Positions 50,667 through 63,339 of a DNA stretch of 64,000 nucleotides are shown one piece after another. The stretch lies in contig JAODUP010000054.1 of assembly GCA_025642065.1 (NCBI GenBank), positions 733,501 through 797,500 on the forward strand, read 5' to 3'. Under the pieces are notes generated by a model, which was given only the letters and a program-made list of their open reading frames with translations, did not search any database and was not told the DNA's origin. Each line of letters begins with the position of its first letter. Position 1 is the stretch's first letter. The DNA comes from Paralvinella palmiformis (lineage: Eukaryota; Annelida; Polychaeta; Terebellida; Alvinellidae). A program made the translations under genes and the position numbers.

Positions 50667-53600
50667 CTATAAATTAAGCTTAAATCTTAAACCAGGTGCT
50701 GCTTTATACCGGAATGTACCTGACCAGATTTGACTTTCAGTGTCCGTAAAATTGCCATCACCTTCCAACCTAAGAAGAAACCACAACAACTAAATCATTC
50801 TTTAACTGTACCAAAATCTGTAAGAAACTATACATTTTATAAAGTGGAACCCTAACAAAACTTTCAATCTGTTATCTTGTTTACAGATATTTATTTGGAG
50901 CTAAATATCTAATAAAAAATACCATCATAGTTGACAAGTTTTTAACTTTTAATTCCAGAAACTCTGTTACTTTATTCTTTTGGGGAAGAAATGCTGATAG
51001 TATCAAATACAGGAAAGTTTGTGTAATTGAGAAAGAACTTGGTTTTATCAATTCTCATTAAAATGTACAATTTTATTAGCAGCTAGTGTGAAACTTGTTT
51101 ATTGAAATTAGATTTCTAAGTATGCCAAACACTTTTGTTATACAATAAACTTACTTGTTTTCATTAAATTCTCCATCATAAAATGATCCATTTGGAAAGA
51201 CATATTTGCCTCTCCCCTGGAACTGGTTATTAACAAAGATTCCCTCATATGTTGCTCCTGATGGGAAGATGATCTTTCCTTGTCCGTGCATCTTATCTTC
51301 CACCCATTGTCCTGTATACACTGTACCATCACTTGTTATATGTTTACCTGTACCACTTCGCTCTAAACTGCCACCAGGTGACATCATGTATTCCCCATCT
51401 ATGATAGAAAAAGTCCAGCATGGTTATATATTAAAAGAGAATTATCTTTACTTCGAATGTGGACTAATTGTAAACAGAAATAGCCATGATATTAATGTCT
51501 TTTTCTGTCAATAAAAGATGATAAAACAATTGTTATGATATATTTATATTTTATGATGAAAACTATTCTAATATTTGATATTTCACTAAACAAATTAAAC
51601 AGTTCTATCTGATTGGCCAGTTGCAGATATTAGCAGCTTTAATTAAGATCTATAATAGATACTGATATTGGAAATGGGTGTATATCCAAAAATGGGGATT
51701 ATCTTGACTTAATTGTTAATACCGGTACATGTAACTGGTTTGGATCAGATTTGCTCTCTTTTACCTCAAATATAAATGTTTGCTCATTTCTTAAAACAAG
51801 TATGACACTATATTATTAAATGCTTAAAATACACAAACTCTGTGTGAAATATGTAGAAAAATATACTTATTTGGCTATTTCATGAACATAGGCAAATTTT
51901 TCATAAGCTAAATCTTTCGTTCGTAGAAACATGGTATTAAGTTTGTGTTTACACAGATCACTTTGAGCTGGCTAACCATATAACTGCCAAATTATACAGC
52001 AGAATATGCATGCATTCTAAGCATTGGCACACAAGGAGTAGTGATGTTACATCCACATATGCAAGCAAAATGTTAGGCTCCAGATTTAAGTTCATGCATG
52101 ATTATATCAAAATACACTTGTTGATGATGTCAATACACAACTCTACATAGCATAACTAAATATTCATATTGTAGTTCCATTAGAATTTAATAATACCACA
52201 ATTCTGATAAACCAAAAACATCAAAAGGCTGCAGTTAATCTTATTTATAGTTGTATAGTTGAATTGTATGTTTCAGTTTAGGGTGAAAATATCCAAAGAA
52301 TCACATTAGTGTTTGACATTAATTACTGTTTATTAACATCATATAATTTTTTTAATAATTTTTACACTGACTTGTAAAAAATCCAATTAAAAAATGCATC
52401 TATAAAATATTACCAGTATATGGGAACAATATCTACTACAGCATGACTGTAATATATAAACAGCAATTGAGTTAGCAAACTATTGTGATAACCCAATACC
52501 CAGTCTAGTTGACCATCACTGATGAATACCGGTACATAGAATACATACAATGGTTTAAACCCCTTACTGTGAAGCAATTAGACACTGCCAACGAAAAGTT
52601 CATCGCCTCACAGAAAATATCAGGCACAATCATTGCCTTTTCCATCTACATTTTTCACCAATGTTCTACCAAGCTCTCACCGATTATTTGGTGGAAGGCC
52701 CTTAACTCTTATGGAGTGCCAATTAACTATCATGCCCAGCTTCATCAGCATCAATTGAGTGAATAATTTCCAATTATGTAAATATTCCCACTAAAGTATG
52801 CAATGAAATGTGTTTGAAACTTTTTGAGTAAAGATGCTATTGCATAAATGTATTTAATTACATATACCAGGACTATTACAACTGACTTATAATGAATGAT
52901 GTTTTAATACATTTTTGAGGTTTTTACAGTAATTTACAGTATCTTACCATTATTAATAGTGTTTTTGTTACAGTGTAATGTAAAAAATAAATTTATACAG
53001 TAAAGACCCAACCCTGCTTTTAAGGAAAATGCAAATAGGTTTAGCATATAAAGATTTCCTGTTATTCTGTATATAACCACATCTCATAAAATATACACAA
53101 TTAATTCCAGATAATTTATGGTTTTAATAATAATAAATAATACTGTATATTTAATAAAGCATCCTTACTAGCAGAAGCCATTCAATGGCACTGTACAAAT
53201 ACACCAAATAATTGGTTTTATGGTTATTTAGTTATTTCATACGACTATACACATAAATAGTTCATATTATTAACTTCCCCACCAATGTAACAATTACAAA
53301 AACACTGCTCACCATATTTGTCTCCATTGGGAAACATATATACTCCCTGTAATATGGTTGGTCCCTGATCATCTTCTTTTTGTTTTTTCTTTGCTAAATG
53401 TGAAGAAAAATTGAACAGGACAGTGTAAGAAAGCTTCAATGGTAATTTCCTGTAGTTTACTAAATTATTTGATTTTAAACAGTTATATAACATGACAATA
53501 ACAAAGTAAAACTGTGATTAAATATATTTTAATGGGAATCTGTTTATTAGTTATTATACAATCTTAACACTACTAGGTATGTAGCTGCATCATAGACCTG

Positions 53601-55636
53601 GAATGTATACACTAAGTATAAACTATTATATAGCAAAATTATTCATTTATAATAATGATTTTATATTCAATCATAAATAGTGAAATCCAGAAAATTATTC
53701 ACTTATTCTGATATGACCTAGGTTTGAGTGCACTTTTGTATAACAAATTTAAAATATAATTTCATTCACAGGGATAACAAAGTGCTAAACATGGTGTAAC
53801 CATCACTATTACATTAAAAAAAACATGTATAATAAAATTAGCTAAAATCTGTAGTAATTTTCACATATTAGTATCTATCAATATAAGTTTGTGCTTATAT
53901 ATGTTGTGCACCATATACATTTTATTAGATGTGCCAATGTTAAACATAAACACCTTGACTTACACCCTGCACTATCCATATGCTCTGATCCTTCTAGACA
54001 GAAATAATTGTACACGTCATTCAATTAAAAAATAATACCATGCAAGCACAGTGAACTATAATCTAGACACATCATATACATGCAACAGTCGCTAACTGAA
54101 GATTTGGTAACTAAATACAGGATATATCTTTTTTTTAATAAAAAAGAGTCTGGATTTTTAAGGGACTACCTTTATTTTCATTTGGGTCTTCTACTGAAAT
54201 ATAACACTATTTTGCAGACAGTCATAAATTACACAAGACATCTCCATGACCTAACTGGTATTGTAGTTGACCACATAGCTCTAGTATCTGGGATATGTTT
54301 GAAGGGTATTTTATATCTCACCTAATCTCATTACCTATGGAGGTCACTCAGTCCATTTAGCCTACCATGTGCACAAAAGTGGCCATAAGACAATAACATA
54401 AATTACACAAAAATGTGTGAAAAGAATAAAACATACATAACATGCAGGAATGACTGACATACTGTCAGGAAGATGTTAATTATTTCTGTCACCTGATTGA
54501 TTCAGTTTTCCTTTCTTCATAACCGATTTTCGGCCTGGCAGTTAAGGCAGATAATATGATATATAATACTATCTTGATATATCTTAATATTAGTCTAATA
54601 ATAGGCATTATTCATCACATTTATTCACATGTGAATTTGACTTCAGACTTATTTTCATTAACTTGTATACATTTGATGTATAGACTAACTGTAATGCATC
54701 AAATCATACAAATCACGAACAATCAATTGAAACTCTGCCACTATAAAAACTATATGTAACATATTTCCCATTAACATATACAATCCACTCTTGAATAACC
54801 AAATTGCAAGGGGAACAAGTTTAATAGGGGGTTTGGTTGATACAGGGTTTTGATAATTGATCTGGCAGCCAGGAATTCCGTTATGTTATGATTTATACAA
54901 CTACAATCACGCTAGATCCCATGCAACTATTTGGAATAAGTCTCTGTATCAGTGGCTCATTTTGCATTAGTTTCCTTGTTCACTAATTAATGGCAACAAT
55001 TATAATGTATAGTTATTCATGACTTTATTTACTTACAATTAATCACATATTCATTGGTTTCCATCAGTGAGTGTGGTATGGAATATTGTTAAAACATACA
55101 AGCATAAGGACTAGTTGTGTTTGTGGCTTAGTGTATTGCTTGCTTGTAGTTCGGGGAGTATCCCCAGGCTGTCGCTTGTTTGGCACAGCCTGAAAGGCTT
55201 AGTGTATTCATTCAGCAGCGCAATATATGTAGGTCTGTTACATGTTTACGAAGAATTGGATGAGTTTATCGAATTATCTTCAAAATCTTTTTTCCGTATA
55301 ACTGAAGATTGAGGTAGATCTAATATACTTAGTTAGTTACTAAGTAAAAGTATTACTACTACTAGGTCTAGGCCCTAGGCCTAGGGACACATCTTTGACG
55401 CTTTGTGATTCGGTTAATCATAATTTCGGTTGATCAAGTTTCGGTTATTCGAAGGTGTACTGTATTAATTTCGGTTTTCGATAGATACAATATTTTGAAT
55501 ATCAAACGATGTTTATCAAAAGAAACTAGTGTCATTTTTATTTATACAAAAGTTTGTTTACCTTAGTTACGAAATATTTTAGCAGAACAGATTATATCTT
55601 TATATTGACTTCTTAGAGTTGCTTACCTGCTGGCAT
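50667..55636 (-). CDS. MORN2: MORN repeat-containing protein 2 (MORN2), complete, four exons
   Basis: Exons 55627-55636, 53313-53393, 51155-51398 and 50667-50769 join in phase (438 bases, 145 residues). Exon 1 codes only MPA plus one base. Residues 2-11 are basic (PAAKKKQKED). MORN units follow: GVYMFPNGDKYDGEY (20-34), GTVYTGQWVEDKMHGQGK (55-72), GATYEGIFVNNQFQGRGK (78-95), GSFYDGEFNENKLEGDG (101-117), then a last partial unit ending WSGTFRYKAAPGLRFKLNL. The end is collinear with human MORN2. Without the last exon the frame would stop right after NENK; the splice AACAA|GTAAG to exon 4 restores the family end, which argues for this model. MORN repeats bind phospholipids or proteins; MORN2 has been tied to LC3-associated phagocytosis and spermatogenesis in mammals, transferred by homology only. 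A minus-strand AATAAA lies at 50510-50505. Convergent with VCPKMT. Confidence 0.9.
54781..55462. mobile_element. Pogo/Tigger-like non-autonomous DNA element (MITE), about 680 bp
   Basis: The left end CAATCCACTCTTGAATAACC and the right end (read on minus) CAGTACACCTTCGAATAACC are similar, and each is flanked by TA (54779-54780, 55463-55464), the target of Tc1/mariner/pogo elements. A second subterminal motif of GTTGAT/ATCAAC form is present at both ends. No transposase reading frame remains. The element lies in intron 1 of MORN2 and contains a SINE tail (55147-55195), so that SINE inserted into it or was carried by it. The ends are degenerate, so the call is moderate. Confidence 0.5.
55147..55195 (-). 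repeat. SINE 3'-tail fragment
   Basis: GTTCGGGGAGTATCCCCAGG and the following CTGTCGCTTGTTTGGCACAGCC match the tail of the SINE at 38704-39062 in the same orientation. Only the last 50 bases or so are present. It is embedded in the pogo-like element within MORN2 intron 1. Confidence 0.7.
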
Positions 55637-56039
55637 GTTGACTAGAATAAAATCCTTTTCTTTTTAGATCAAATTATAATATATAATTAAAAATACACAA
55701 TCGTACAAAACAACTATACAACTGTAAAGTTAAGTAGTAGACAGGTTTCCAACAACTGTCAACAACTTACTTTCCGTTAACTATTACAAATACTAAATAC
55801 CACCACAGATTATCATAATCATCATCGCCTACCAGTCTTAAATATGTCAAAGAGCCGAAATGGTGGTTTGTTATGGTCGTTAAACGTTGTATTTCTCTTT
55901 CTACTTCTTTCTTTATTATATAAACGATGTAACGTGTGAAGGAGAATGTTAATCGCTGCATGCAGTAAGAAATATATTTTTACATTAGAGAATCTCAGTC
56001 ACCAAGCTGATATTCTAAGAATCAATTTATGGCTTAAAT

Positions 56040-56077
<38 letters not shown>

Positions 56078-57016
56078 TGAAACTTAGTCAGCACAAACGA
56101 ATTCAAATTATAACTGATTACTAAGTAGATATTGTCTCAGCTAATAAATGGATATTCTCAGTAATTTATTCATTCTGGGTAAATGAAATGACTTAATTAT
56201 GTCAATCTCAATCTGCATACATTCCAAATATATCATTCATAAAAGACTCAAGATTAAACATGCTATAGTAATGATATTTTTCTACGGAATATTGATATTA
56301 AAAATATATATAAGTGGCATTGTTTAAGTAGTAAAATACATGAGCCAAAATATTAAATAAATAAATTTGTTTATGTATTTAAGAGAACCAGGAATGTTGC
56401 ACATTCTTTATAACTTGAGTACCTAATCATGTAAAATAGCTGCCATTTAAACCATCACTGTACAAATATATATATTAAAACTTAATTAAGTATCTGAAAT
56501 TAATAAAACAGTCATTTTTATGGTTCTGATTCAAGTAGCATAAGTTTAAATTAAAGCAATTTTCTAGTTGTTCCTGGGGTTGCATCACTATAATAATGTA
56601 TTGAAAATACTTTAATATTTATTTAGCTTGTTGTTTTATGATAACTAAATGTATGGGTTATTTTTTGGTGGATGGGGAGAATAAAGGACAGACTTTTAAG
56701 CACATTTCTTACATTTAAACTCGGGGTCTAACAAATACCTTTTGATTTCTCGCCATTAAGTGAATATATATTATGCATGGCCATAAACATGATATAAGTT
56801 AAATAGGAGAAGAAACAGCTTAGCACTATGGACAGCTATATTAATTACTACTATTTAAACTACGATATATAGGTATAGTCTGAATTTATTGACTTATCAT
56901 CACATAAAGGCAAAAGTGCTCTGTCTTTGGTGGAATATTTGGGCATATATTACTTATCCTAATACATATTTTATATATTAAACAACTATGTGCTGTGTTT
57001 CTTTACTTTTAAAACA

Positions 57017-57099
<83 letters not shown>

Positions 57100-57190
57100 A
57101 TCAGAACTGTTATAGTTGAAGTTTGGGATAGAGACCCCTGGCTGTCACAGGCACCTGGTGTTGATTTCTGTGAACTGTTATAAAAGCATG

Positions 57191-57261
<71 letters not shown>

Positions 57262-57426
57262 TAAATATACATAATGAGAAATATAGGTTTGAAGTATATT
57301 CTTTAAAAATTCGTATTTAATAAGAATTACAAAAGTTTTAATTAATAGATCTACCATGAGCATGAAAGAATATTAATCATTTAAAAAAGTCCTTATTAAG
57401 TCATATAACATAATTATTTTTTTCCT

Positions 57427-57474
<48 letters not shown>

Positions 57475-58319
57475 GCACACAAACACACACACACACGACA
57501 TCATTACTTGCTGTTTAAAACGGCCGTCTTATATCAATTTTGTACATTTTCTCTTTTTCGCCAGTCCTTATTTGTATGGTTAATAGAAAACATGTTAACT
57601 AATTAAATAGTGTTAGTTTCGAATGAATGGTTAATAGTTGACACACTTACTAATGACATTACAAGTTTAAATATATTATTATTTTCACTTTAGTTATTTC
57701 AAAACCGTTGAATATTCCGTATATCTAATTTGCCAAATAATACGAAAATGAGGCTATTTTATTCCTGTTCACTTGTTCCCTATTTTCGCCGGACCAGTGT
57801 TTACTTACTACTCTGAGCATTAGTCTCTGGTGTTGGAAATATTTAATGATGTATCGGTCTTCGTCGGTAATTCGGGCAATATGCCGGAGTAACCCACGTA
57901 ACTTTTTATTTCAGAAAAGACAAATCCGTACATTTGTTACAAGTACAAGACAGATTTTAGGGAATCGGTAAGTGTCAAGGTCACGCAGTTACCGAGTTGT
58001 ATTACTTCTGTCATTCTCCTCACTTATTATTGAGTAATGTACTCTTCAGAAGTGATATGGAATTTTACTTAATTAAAATGCACCAAAAACATCATCGGTC
58101 CCCAGTAATAGCAGTTAGGGTGGTAGTTCACTAGTTGCAAATAATTTGGATATTGATAATGTGATGGTTAATTATTTTAATAAACTTTTATAAACATTAA
58201 ACTTAAAGCCTAATAAAGGTCTTCTGGACCTAGTAACTAGTACTATGCTCATCATTCTCCTCACTTGTATAACCCTTGTAGTAGTTACTAAGATATTACA
58301 TCATTTTACTTTATTGAGG
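55637..58319. other. Upstream of MORN2: no gene seen, long microsatellites
   Basis: AT-rich sequence with (TA)n at 56041-56080, (AC)n(AG)n at about 57013-57096, (AT)n at 57191-57255 and (AT)n(AC)n at 57429-57497. The MORN2 promoter should lie just above 55636 but no core element is obvious. Open frames here are through dinucleotide repeats. Confidence 0.5.
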
Positions 58320-60633
58320 GAGTGTAATATTAAGTCTGACCCCCATAATAGGAAACCTCATGGAGTCAATAATAAGTGTCCACCTGGTACATCATATGAT
58401 GGAAAATAAATTTTTCTGTGATGCCCAATATGGCTTTGTTCTGTGGAGGTCATGTATGACCAAGCTACTCACAGTCTTGGAACTGTGGACTCAATTCTCA
58501 AATGCTCAACTCTGGTGATCCAATCGATGTAGTGTACCTCGATTTCCAAAAGGCATTCAATTATGTACGCACCAGAGACTCCATGCTAATGTGGCAACAT
58601 ATGGAATCAATGGCAATGTTCTGGACTGGATACAATCTTTCCTGATTGACCGTAAGCAACATGTAGTGGTGAATAGCTGTCTGTCAGCAAGGCTGGAGGT
58701 ACTCAGGACTATTGCTCAAGGGAGTGTTCTCGGGCCCATACTGTTTGTCCTTTTTATCATTGATCTACCCGATATGATATGCAGCACACCACATATATTT
58801 GTGGATGACAGAGGAATATAGGAAATCCTCCTCAGAGACTGACTGGGCCGGACTGCAAGCTGATCTCCAATGACTCGTTGAAAGGTCTGAGAAATAGCAA
58901 CTGCAATTCAATCCCAACAGGTGCAAGGTCCTCCTAATTGGTTGTAATCGATTACATGATCTCAAGTAATTGTAATTTCTAGATGCCATGTAATCATAAT
59001 TGTAATCAATTACATTGTAAACGTAACCGTAATCAGCGTTTACTTTCACAATTACACAAGGTGTTTGATTATTTACCATGTTACATCATGCCAGAGATAT
59101 AGTTTGGTATGTAAGGCAAAAGATAACAATAGAACTGATTTACCTATTGATGGACTGCTGTTTTATTTATTCACATAATTATTTGTTCTACTAACTTGAA
59201 AGGAAAATGTATTAAAACAGTACTTCAGATGTTACTGCTAATATAATATAAATCAGATAAACATGCATTTCAAATTAAGTCATGTTGTTTTCACAGAGTT
59301 AAGTCCAAACTAGTCACACAGGTGCAAACAATCCTGATTTGCCAGCAGTCGGATGACAAGCAGTCAATTAAATTAATGGATGAGATAGTGAACATAAACT
59401 AGGCTACATATTGGCCCCTGATCAACATACAGGATGACAAACATGGGCATTAGACGCAAATCAATGGTTTAAGTATGGAGTTGGGAGGTGGCCAAGTTAT
59501 AGAATAAAACTTTAATTTAAAGCATAGCAATAATTTAAGACCATGAAAAGGTGATCCATTTACAGAGGGGCTCAGAGTTGGGGGTTTGACTATATTATAA
59601 TTATCCTATTTATTATATAGACCTTACCTGGCTATAGTCACACTCACGCATGATGCATTTTGTTGCTAAATATATATTAAACAATTCATTGATATTGTTT
59701 GCACTAATCTCAGATTAGACTAATCTCAGTTATCTCTATAAATACCTGTGCATTCATGGCAAATGCATTACTTACTCTTTCTTGTTCTATCATCAATATT
59801 GATCTCAAAAATATTAAAACAAATTAACGTTGTACAATGGCATCAAAGTCTGTTGTACATTTTCATTTCAAGAACTTACCAGAAAGTGTGTCTGGTTCTT
59901 ACAAAGCAACATGTAAACACTGTAGCATATTCATATTGGTATTATACATGTAACTGAGTAAACATTGATGAAGTATCACATTCATGTTTGTGATATATAC
60001 ATTGTAATCATGATTACAATGCAATCATAATTGATTACATTGAGAATAAATATAATCATGGTATTCTCAAGTAATCATAATCAATCTATAAGATGAGAAA
60101 TACTGAGTTGCAGTCCATTAAAGTAGAAAAGGACCTCGTTCTCTATTTCCATCAGCACATATCATTTGCTGTCCAGTAGGATGTTGTTGCTCATCAAGAA
60201 GACATTCTCATGTCTAGATGAAGACACTCTGCCAAGGTTGTACAAGGCACCTGTCAGACCTCACCTGGAATATGTCAGCACCATTTGGCATCCACACTAT
60301 CAGATGGACAAATTGACAGTGGAAAAGGTTCAGTGTCGAGCAAAAAAGTTAGTCCCACACCTGAAGCATCTGTCTTATGAAGAGTGGCTAGTTGTCCTGA
60401 GGCTCCCATCACTCTTATTTAGAAGACAGTGAGGGGACATAATACAAGTCTACAAGATCATGAATGAGATAGACAGACCCGACCCAAGAGCATTCTTCAA
60501 CAGAGCACTCAATGAACGAAAAACTTGTTCAGTCAGTGAGTGGTTCAGGACTTGAACTCTTTATCAGAACATGTTGTCACATTCTCGACAATCTCATAAG
60601 AAATAATCTGTAATTCTGAAAATAAATAAATAT
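58320..60633 (+). mobile_element. 5'-truncated CR1-like LINE relic, split by a DNA-element insertion
   Basis: The + strand shows the reverse-transcriptase order in pieces. SLTPIIGNLMESII comes near 58335, MENKFFCDAQYGFV near 58400, the palm motif A DPIDVVYLDFQKAFNYV at 58517-58567, a one-base frameshift, ATYGINGNVLDWIQSFLIDR at 58591-58650, and QGSVLGPILFVLFIIDLP at 58716-58770. IFVDD stands where YADD is expected. The thumb LQFNPNRCKVLLIG ends at about 58945. After an insertion of about 1.1 kb it resumes at about 60090 with ELQSIKVEKDLVLYF, EDTLPRLYKAPVRPHLEYVS and KVQCRAKKLVPHLKHLSYEE. The 3' end is at an AAATAAATAAAT tail near 60620. Stops and frameshifts make it inactive. CR1/L2-like is the best fit. 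Confidence 0.8.
58940..60090. mobile_element. hAT-like non-autonomous insertion inside the CR1 relic
   Basis: This interrupts the LINE reading between its RCKVLLIG and ELQSIKVEKD parts. Both ends are rich in TGTAATCATGATTACA-type palindromic blocks in inverted order (58944-59035 and 60000-60085). CTCAAGTA occurs at 58961-58968 and again at 60066-60073, an 8-base direct repeat that would fit a hAT target duplication. The inside codes on + at 59839-59955 HFHFKNLPESVSGSYKATCK followed by HCS, a BED-finger-like N-terminus as in hAT transposases, then stops. Exact ends are uncertain. Confidence 0.5.
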
Positions 60634-60679
60634 GTGGAATATCATAATATACCCATTAGGCTGAACATTTCATTCTTAG

Positions 60680-61030
60680 CATTTCTAAAGAAATAAAGCA
60701 AAGCTGTTATATACAAATGTAAACTTTATTAAAGTGACAGAACAAACAATCAGTTTGCAATGCATGTGATTAGTCATTATTGGTAGCCTTATTATTGTCA
60801 TCTTCATGTCAGAGTCTGAAGCAATGTTCACATTTAGAACTCTGTATGTGAACACAAGTTTGGCTGCTTTTGCTACTCCAAGCCTGTTATGCAGTTTACC
60901 GTGTACAAGACCAAATGTTGAAATGGCTTGTTCCACATTGGAGCTTGATGCAACTGAGCACAGCAAACATTTAATTAACTGAATGAAGTCCTTCCATCCA
61001 CCATTCCACTGAACTCACTTCAACCAAGTA
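60680..61030 (-). pseudogene. hAT transposase C-terminal dimerisation-domain relic
   Basis: The minus strand reads EYSYLVEVSSVEWW, then (one frame on) GGWKDFIQLIKCLLCSVASS, SNVEQAISTFGLVHGKLHNR and LGVAKAAKLVFTYRVLNVN. This is the hAT family dimerisation region (SS---ER-FST-G-----LRNRLG-EKAAKL---YR-LN), near the C-terminus of such transposases. The usual Glu-Arg pair is Glu-Gln here and there is a frameshift upstream. No catalytic part was found further along. TAATC-type palindromic sequence at about 62105-62230 may be the far end of the same element. Confidence 0.75.
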
Positions 61031-62387
61031 ACTGTACTCAAACATGTAAGCTTTGAACAGGGCACTCGAGCTCAAAACTTAACAACTGTAGAGATGCAGT
61101 CTGGATAATACTTGCAGCAATACTACTAACTTACTAAGCCAGATGCCAGACTCCCCTGTGTTATGCCTTGCTGCTCTTATTTCCTGGCTTCTCAGTAGGA
61201 TTAGCAGTCCCTTCCCTCAAGAAATATGTGGCTTTACCATGACACCACGTGTCAATTGATTAAATAAAAGCATGCAGTTAGCTGGCAGGTGACAATACAG
61301 ATAAAGCCCTCTTCCCAATCATTCAAAGTCATAATTAATTTAATTATAGTTAATTGATGTATTATGCAATTTAAACAAAACTATTTAAAAGTTGGGTTTG
61401 AAAAAGAAAAGAATTAAAAAATAATGTCCTTGAAGTCTTTTCTTGTCCCTGTAAAATGTAAAACTTGAAATTTCTTGAAATCTGAATGCATTAATAATTT
61501 TTTATTAAAAGTCAAGATTATATGTTACCAAGTGAACTAAGTGTCTTCTTTATCACATCATATGTTAAGTAACTTGAAATTTTAATATACTGCTGAATAC
61601 TAAGGAAAGTGGACTGTTTAATTTCTCTTAATGGACATGTAGGCTTCAGACACATATTGATTCACCTTACATTTGCTGTACATTCAAGTTGTATTTAAAA
61701 TATATTAGAACAATAGAAGATGAGGAACTTCTATAATCTGTATCACAAGGATAGTCTTTCTAAGTCATTTACAAGTGTTTTAAGCTCATTTAAATATTCA
61801 GATACCTACAATATAGATATTTGATATTGAGTAATAGCGTCAGTTTACAAAATGATAACTGTATGACATTTATTCAAATTAATTAACCAAATAACTATCT
61901 TCTGTATATCAAGGTATCACATGAAATGGGTCTTAACATGATATTGACACCAAAAGTTGAATTGTCCCTCATTTTAATCAACTCTTGACAAGTAGGAGAA
62001 TATATACTTATAGTTCATCAATTCTAAACCAAATTAAGTCATTTTATATCTAAGTTTGTAGATATCTTTTCATACTAGAATCATACCATACAATTAAGTT
62101 AAAACATAATGTTTGAATCAGTTTGATCACAATTATGATTACTTCAGATTAATTTGATTACAATTACATTAATACTTAATATAATTTATTACAATTTTGA
62201 TTATATTTTATGTAATCATGATTACATGGACATTTATATTAAAAAAAATAAGTTCACAAAATATGCCATTATATAAAGACAGATTCTTGTTATAGACATT
62301 TCATTGAATTACCTTTAAGTGGGTTAGCATATATGATATAGATTTCCCTCTTGGAGACATAAGGATGCTACAATGTTTACGGTGCAT
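61031..62387. other. No gene seen between two transposon relics
   Basis: AT-rich sequence that may be the non-coding body of the hAT relic. Its right part (62105-62230) is dense in GATTACAATTAC and ATGTAATCATGATTACATG palindromes, like the ends of the insertion at 58.94-60.09 kb. Confidence 0.35.
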
Positions 62388-63161
62388 GGACAAATGCTCA
62401 CCAATAAAGTGAGAGATTGGACAAGTGTCCACCAAGAATTAAAATATTATACAAAAACAATTCCTTTTTTCCTTCATTTGTTTAGATTTCCATTTTTATA
62501 ATAGGTAATTTTACATCGTGTAATTTTTTGGCTTTAAAATATTAAAGTATAATGTCAACATTTCCAAATATTACATTTCCAATACTACCGCTAATATTTC
62601 TGTCAACTGATTATCAATTAAAGTAATACATTTTCAATTAAAGTTCTCTTCTACAGAATTTAACTGAAGCCTTTAGAAGACATGTAAATCAAATACAATG
62701 AACTTGAACTAGAATGAAATTCCAATGTTTGATAGTGTCTTTTACAGATTGTATCCATGATTGCAATCATATAATATTTAAGTCTTGTCCATTGCAATCA
62801 TGATCCACAAAAATAAATAAAAGGTGCTAGTAATGTCATTCTGGAAACATAATTTCCGGCACTCTTTATCAGGATAACATATCTGAAGCTTACACAATAT
62901 ATATATTTACAAATTTTTACTGTGATGGAGGTTATAAAAACTTTGTGTTGATGGTCGTATGTACATGAAGAAGATTGCTATGAAAGACTCAGATGGGTGT
63001 GTGTTACGGCCCTTAGTAAAGGTTGCAAGAGTGAAGTGACAACAGATTCTGATGTGACGGATGTTCTTTCATGTCACATACACAACCATTCTGCTGATGA
63101 CGTCACCATTAGTGTACCCAAGGTACATGTCAACATGAAGGAACTAGCTGTCCTGAATGTA

Positions 63162-63218
<57 letters not shown>

Positions 63219-63339
63219 TAGAGTGTAAATACATGAAAAGAATTCATTTAATTTTGTCATCTATTTTTTTAATTCTTGGTGGGCATTTGTCCAATCTCCC
63301 ACTTTATTGGTGAGCATTTGTCCAGTGAGCATTTGTCCC
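62388..63339. mobile_element. DNA transposon with about 58-bp terminal inverted repeats and a FLYWCH-type finger
   Basis: Inverted repeats 62388-62445 and 63263-63323 agree at about 54 of 58 positions. Both read outside-in GGACAAATGCTCACCAATAA, then AGTG-GAGATTGGACAA-TG and CCACCAAGAATTAAAA. The right end carries one extra outer unit (63324-63339). Each end is itself built of a repeated unit GGTGAGCATTTGTCC. The roughly 0.95-kb interior holds one coding remnant (62955-63140) and a GT/AT microsatellite (63161-63217). Long TIRs together with a FLYWCH-type finger are common in Mutator-like (MULE) elements; that assignment is inference. The element is too short to be autonomous. Confidence 0.65.
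62955..63141 (+). pseudogene. FLYWCH-type zinc-finger fragment inside the TIR element
   Basis: The frame from 62955 reads SYVHEEDCYERLRWVCVTAL, then SKGCKSEVTTDSDVTDVLSC and HIHNHSADDVTISVPKVHVN. The pattern aromatic-Y...RW-C------C-...T-----V----HNH fits the FLYWCH zinc finger, with Trp-Val-Cys, a second Cys and the final His-Asn-His in order. There is no start codon or transposase domain in frame. The frame opens after a TGA at 62949-62951 and enters a GT repeat at 63161, so it is a fragment. FLYWCH fingers bind DNA and are frequent at the N-terminus of MULE-type transposases. Confidence 0.6.
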
